Source of the DNA: Prevotella sp.
GTDB lineage: Bacteria; Bacteroidota; Bacteroidia; Bacteroidales; Bacteroidaceae
NCBI GenBank assembly: GCA_024682415.1
Contig: JAIKZG010000040.1
Location: forward strand, 1-35,208
DNA: 35,208 nucleotides
Reading direction: 5' to 3'
Every line of letters starts with the position of its first letter. Positions within the stretch are counted from its first letter, which is position 1. The notes beneath the pieces were generated by a model. It had not been told where the DNA came from, ran no database searches, and saw only the letters and a list, made by a program, of their open reading frames with translations. The position numbers were made by a program, and so were the translations under genes. Of the stretch, positions 32,545-35,208 are shown one piece after another.

Positions 32545-32552
32545 GCAAAAGT
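32545..32552 (-). promoter_or_regulatory. -7 element of the FimB/Mfa2-like gene
   Basis: TACTTTTG on the minus strand, 20 nt upstream of the start codon at 32524. Confidence 0.6.
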
Positions 32553-32595
32553 AACTAAAAACATATTAACAGCACTACATATCATTTAATATTTA

Positions 32596-32627
32596 TTTGG
32601 AAAGCAAGGAAATAAGGAGTAAATTTG
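32596..32627 (+). promoter_or_regulatory. Promoter of the C1 peptidase gene
   Basis: TTTG (32596-32599), a 20-nt spacer and TAAATTTG (32620-32627), 48 nt before the ATG at 32676. It is divergent from the fimbrial lipoprotein promoter. Confidence 0.7.
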
Positions 32628-32675
32628 CAATCCTGAATTTTAAATAGAGAGAAATCATACACAACAACAAAGATA

Positions 32676-34064
32676 ATGAACAAGAAACATTTACTCGCTA
32701 TCTTGTGCATGGCAGTAGCATTTACGGCCAACGCGCAAAACGGAAGTATCTCTGCCTCTATGTTGCAGCAGATACAGAGCAAACAGAAAGGCTGCGCAGG
32801 TCATCGTGCCATTGCCAATGCCATGGCTACCAACCCTATCGACAACTTGGCAAAAAATCATGCCAACGAAGGAGCTATTGATACTTATTTCAAATATGAG
32901 ACTCCTAAGCAAAGCATTCACGATCAGCAGAGCAGCGGTCGCTGCTGGATGTTCTCAGGACTGAACGTATTGCGCTCTAACTTTGCCAAAGAGCATGGCG
33001 ACTCTCTCACAGTGGAGTTTTCTCACGACTATCTTTTCTTCTGGGATCAGCTTGAGAAAGCCAACCTTATGCTTCAGGGCGTCATCGACTGCGCCAAGAA
33101 GCCTATCAACGACCCTAAGGTGCAGTTCTTCTTCAAAAACCCTATCAACGACGGTGGCACATTCTGCGGCGTCAGCGATTTGGCAGAGAAATATGGTCTT
33201 GCTCCTAAGGGCGTAGTGCCGGAGACATATTCTTCAGACAACACTTCACGCATGGGCAAGCTCGTTTCATCAAAGCTTCGCGAGTTTGGTCTTGAACTTC
33301 GCAAAATGGTAAATTCAGGCAAGAATCAGAAGGCTATCAACGACCGCAAAACTCAAATGCTCGCTACCATCTATAATATGCTGAGCATGACTCTCGGCAA
33401 GCCAGTAGAGAAGTTCACCTACGCTTTCAAGGATAAGAACGGCAAGACCATCGGCAAGCCAAAGACTTACACTCCTAAGGAGTTCTACGACGCTACCGTA
33501 GGCCATAAGCTCAACGGCACATTCATTATGGTGATGAACGATCCTCGCCATCCTTACCACAAGACTTACGAAGTGGAATACGACCGCCACGCCTACGATG
33601 GCCACAACTGGAAATATCTCAACCTCCCTATGGACGAGATAGAGCAGCTTGCCTTGGCTTCATTGAAGGACGGCAGAAAGATGTATTCAAGCTACGACGT
33701 GGGCAAGCAGCTCGACAAGAAGCGTGGCTATCTCGACACCGAGAACTACAACTATGGCGATTTGTTTGAGACCAAGTTTGGCATGACCAAGGCTGAGCGC
33801 ATCTCTACATTCGACAGCGGCAGCACTCACGCCATGACTCTCACCGCCGTAGATACCGACGACAACGACAAGCCAACAAAATGGAAGGTGGAAAACAGCT
33901 GGGGCGCTGACTATGGTCAGGGTGGCTGTCTTATCATGAGCGACCGTTGGTTTAGAGAATATATGTTCCGCCTTGTAGTCAACAAGAAGTATGTGCCAGA
34001 GACACTGCTCAAAGAGTTTGACCAAAAGCCGACAATCCTCACTCCGGAAGATCCTTTGTTCTAA
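32676..34064 (+). CDS. C1-family cysteine aminopeptidase (bleomycin hydrolase/PepC type), exported
   Basis: This papain-fold aminopeptidase of 462 aa has the bleomycin hydrolase/PepC motif set. Gln84 is the oxyanion residue, Cys90 the nucleophile (QQSSGRCWMFSGLN), His385 sits in GSTHAMTLTAVD, and Asn407 in VENSWGADYG. Unlike cytosolic PepC it begins with a signal peptide (MNKKHLLAILCMAVAFTANA, cleavage near AQN), so it acts in the periplasm or outside the cell, probably trimming imported or secreted peptides. This exported form is common in Bacteroidales. It has its own consensus promoter and is followed by a terminator at 34075-34121, so it is monocistronic. Confidence 0.93.
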   Translation: MNKKHLLAILCMAVAFTANAQNGSISASMLQQIQSKQKGCAGHRAIANAMATNPIDNLAKNHANEGAIDTYFKYETPKQSIHDQQSSGRCWMFSGLNVLRSNFAKEHGDSLTVEFSHDYLFFWDQLEKANLMLQGVIDCAKKPINDPKVQFFFKNPINDGGTFCGVSDLAEKYGLAPKGVVPETYSSDNTSRMGKLVSSKLREFGLELRKMVNSGKNQKAINDRKTQMLATIYNMLSMTLGKPVEKFTYAFKDKNGKTIGKPKTYTPKEFYDATVGHKLNGTFIMVMNDPRHPYHKTYEVEYDRHAYDGHNWKYLNLPMDEIEQLALASLKDGRKMYSSYDVGKQLDKKRGYLDTENYNYGDLFETKFGMTKAERISTFDSGSTHAMTLTAVDTDDNDKPTKWKVENSWGADYGQGGCLIMSDRWFREYMFRLVVNKKYVPETLLKEFDQKPTILTPEDPLF

Positions 34065-34074
34065 ATAGATATTT

Positions 34075-34121
34075 TCTCACAGTTGTTATGTTAGCGTTTG
34101 CGAAGCATAATAACTGTGAGA
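34075..34121 (+). terminator. Hairpin after the C1 peptidase gene
   Basis: Sixteen-bp stem (34075-34090 with 34106-34121, one G-U pair) with a 15-nt loop. The outer eight bases of each arm (TCTCACAG/CTGTGAGA) are the same as those of the hairpin at 25143-25197. No clear T-tract follows. Confidence 0.6.
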
Positions 34122-34160
34122 GATATAATACTTATGTATATCTCCAACCACACAAACGAA

Positions 34161-34517
34161 CTACTTATCTAAACCAGCGTTCTTTACTAAGTTCAATAAT
34201 TCTTTAATAGATATGCTTTCCTGTTCTTCTTTGTCATAAATATCTATTAAATAAAGCGTTCCGCTATTATCATCTGCCAACATTTTTGTAGTTAATGTGA
34301 TAACTCTTGCGCCACCGCTTTTCCCCTTATTCTTAGATTTTATAGCAAGCCTAATTTTACGAAAGCCACTGCCCAGATTTATTCCATGATAAGGAGTATC
34401 TTTCAATAACTTCAGCAATTCAAAATAATCTTTCTCAAACGATTTATACCTTTTTCTTAATACTTTTGCTTGTTTTGCAAAATATGGTGTAGCTATAATA
34501 TTTAGATTTGATGACAT
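34161..34517 (-). CDS. RelE/ParE-family toxin
   Basis: This 118-aa toxin belongs to the RelE/HigB-like superfamily. The N-terminal IIATPYFAKQAKVLRKRYKSFEKDYFELLKLL, the central GSGFRKIRLAIKSKNKGKSGGARVITL and the C-terminal LYLIDIYDKEEQESISIKELLNLV match a type common in Bacteroidetes. These proteins usually act as ribosome-dependent mRNA endonucleases or gyrase poisons; the target here is unknown. It follows its antitoxin gene by 5 bp on the same strand, the standard antitoxin-first order. It may stabilise this locus. Confidence 0.88.
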   Translation of the reverse strand: MSSNLNIIATPYFAKQAKVLRKRYKSFEKDYFELLKLLKDTPYHGINLGSGFRKIRLAIKSKNKGKSGGARVITLTTKMLADDNSGTLYLIDIYDKEEQESISIKELLNLVKNAGLDK

Positions 34518-34522
34518 TATTA

Positions 34523-34765
34523 TTAATCAAATATGTTCTCAGCAGGAATACCTGCAAGCTCTCCGTTCTCTATTTTCTTAACTTCATTCAGTGATATTTC
34601 CAATCTCTGCATTAACTCTTTCTTCGATATCATATTATTTGCTTTTAACGTAGACTTTGCACGCTTCAAAGCTTTAGCGATAAACTCCAATATATCAATA
34701 TCGTCTATATTCAGAATATCACGAGCTAATTTATCACGAGTTGTATATACATTTACTGCTTCCAT
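34523..34765 (-). CDS. Antitoxin of the RelE-type module
   Basis: This 80-aa, mostly helical, charged protein lies directly upstream of the RelE-like toxin gene. Its middle part, AKALKRAKSTLKANNMISKKELMQRLEISLNEVKKIENGEL, looks like a short DNA-binding helix pair followed by a toxin-wrapping tail. No named antitoxin family was recognised with confidence. Partner identity rests on gene order, spacing and size. It is probably autoregulatory. Confidence 0.75.
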   Translation of the reverse strand: MEAVNVYTTRDKLARDILNIDDIDILEFIAKALKRAKSTLKANNMISKKELMQRLEISLNEVKKIENGELAGIPAENIFD

Positions 34766-34788
34766 ATCAACATTATATTTCTTATTTG

Positions 34789-34820
34789 CAAACTTACATA
34801 TTATTTTTGAAATTCACAAA
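34789..34820 (-). promoter_or_regulatory. Promoter of the toxin-antitoxin operon
   Basis: On the minus strand, TTTG (34817-34820), a 20-nt spacer and TAAGTTTG (34789-34796), 23 nt upstream of the antitoxin ATG. A second minus-strand -7 match, TATCTTTG, lies at 34909-34916 inside the palindrome GCAAAGATACTTTGC. Confidence 0.6.
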
Positions 34821-35014
34821 AAACATAAAGCATTAATAAATCATCCAATCATGTTTGATTTTGTGTCGCCAAGAAATCTCTAAAGTGTGCCAATTTATAA
34901 ACTTAATGCAAAGATACTTTGCGCCATGTAACATGCACTTTCCTTTACGATACGAACATGTGTCGCATTAACATAAAATTACGATTAAGATTGATATAAA
35001 AGAAAGTATAGAGC

Positions 35015-35022
35015 TACTTTTG
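35015..35022 (+). promoter_or_regulatory. -7 element of the terminal lipoprotein gene
   Basis: TACTTTTG, 46 nt before the ATG at 35069. The leader carries a small hairpin (TCCGAA/TTCGGA, 35034-35049). The rest of 34821-35014 is AT-rich and shows no gene. Confidence 0.6.
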
Positions 35023-35068
35023 CCACGACATTATCCGAATGCTTTCGGAAAACTTAAACAATAAAACA

Positions 35069-35208
35069 ATGCAAAAAATAACAAATCTTTTAGTGGCTTT
35101 TCTTGCTGTCTTATTTATATCTTGCTCAGACGATGAAAAGAAATATTCACCAGAATTTGCTTCCGTATTTTCATCTGACGTGTTGCTCTCTGTTACGGAT
35201 GAAGCTGG
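35069..35208 (+). CDS. Lipoprotein, N-terminal fragment cut by the window end
   Basis: Only the first 46 codons are present. The product starts MQKITNLLVAFLAVLFISCS, a lipoprotein signal peptide with Cys19 as the lipidation site, followed by the acidic DDEKKY stretch that in Bacteroidetes directs lipoproteins to the cell surface. The visible mature part (SPEFASVFSSDVLLSVTDEAG) is too short to assign a family. It has its own promoter element. The gene continues beyond the window. Confidence 0.75.
   Translation, partial: MQKITNLLVAFLAVLFISCSDDEKKYSPEFASVFSSDVLLSVTDEA

Overview
The window looks like chromosome from a Bacteroidales bacterium, most likely a Prevotella-type genome. Genes are preceded by the Bacteroidetes promoter form (TTTG, about 19 nt, TAnnTTTG) and not by strong Shine-Dalgarno sequences. 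Genes pack together with TAATG or ATGA junctions. Several products are lineage-typical: an extended IspG, a FimB/Mfa2 fimbrial lipoprotein, a TPR-AraC membrane regulator and SC-type lipoprotein signal peptides. No rRNA, tRNA, CRISPR array or insertion sequence was seen.

Positions 1-13.1 kb are mainly housekeeping on the plus strand. They hold a sugar-nucleotide-type epimerase/reductase, a PAP2-fold membrane phosphotransferase/phosphatase and a TPR/AraC regulator. A gene-poor stretch of nearly 500 bp follows and contains a candidate small RNA. Next is a tight run: rpoN (sigma-54), a PAP2-like membrane protein, purE, ispG and an aldo/keto reductase. After that come rbfA, a LolC/E-like permease, a 50-residue membrane protein behind a striking inverted repeat, and a ThrE-type exporter.

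Positions 13.1-24.6 kb are accessory. A LysR regulator ends in about ten copies of a 42-bp tandem repeat. A three-gene operon follows (XRE-ImmA/IrrE metallopeptidase, a PIN-like protein, a helical protein with a charged tail). Then come a membrane LytTR regulator divergent from an outer-membrane protein, a lipoprotein gene broken by an in-frame TAA, a B3/B4-domain protein, a HaeIII-like restriction-modification pair with predicted GGCC specificity, and a small divergent XRE regulator. The segment from about 18.9 to 24.5 kb is visibly AT-richer than its flanks, apart from the B3/B4 gene, which suggests acquired DNA.

Positions 24.6-35.2 kb return to core functions. They include a TrmH/SpoU RNA methyltransferase, SufE, a U32 peptidase-family protein (tRNA hydroxylation type), RNase R, a hemolysin III membrane protein and a ComEC-type DNA-uptake channel. 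They also hold an orphan FimB/Mfa2 lipoprotein and an exported C1 (bleomycin hydrolase/PepC) peptidase. A RelE-type toxin-antitoxin pair and the first 46 codons of a lipoprotein close the window.

The least explained items are the candidate sRNA at 3.8-4.1 kb, the 18-bp inverted repeat abutting the small ORF at 11.49 kb, the 42-bp repeat array, and the ImmA/PIN-like/helical operon. All family calls come from reading motifs by eye; no database search was run.
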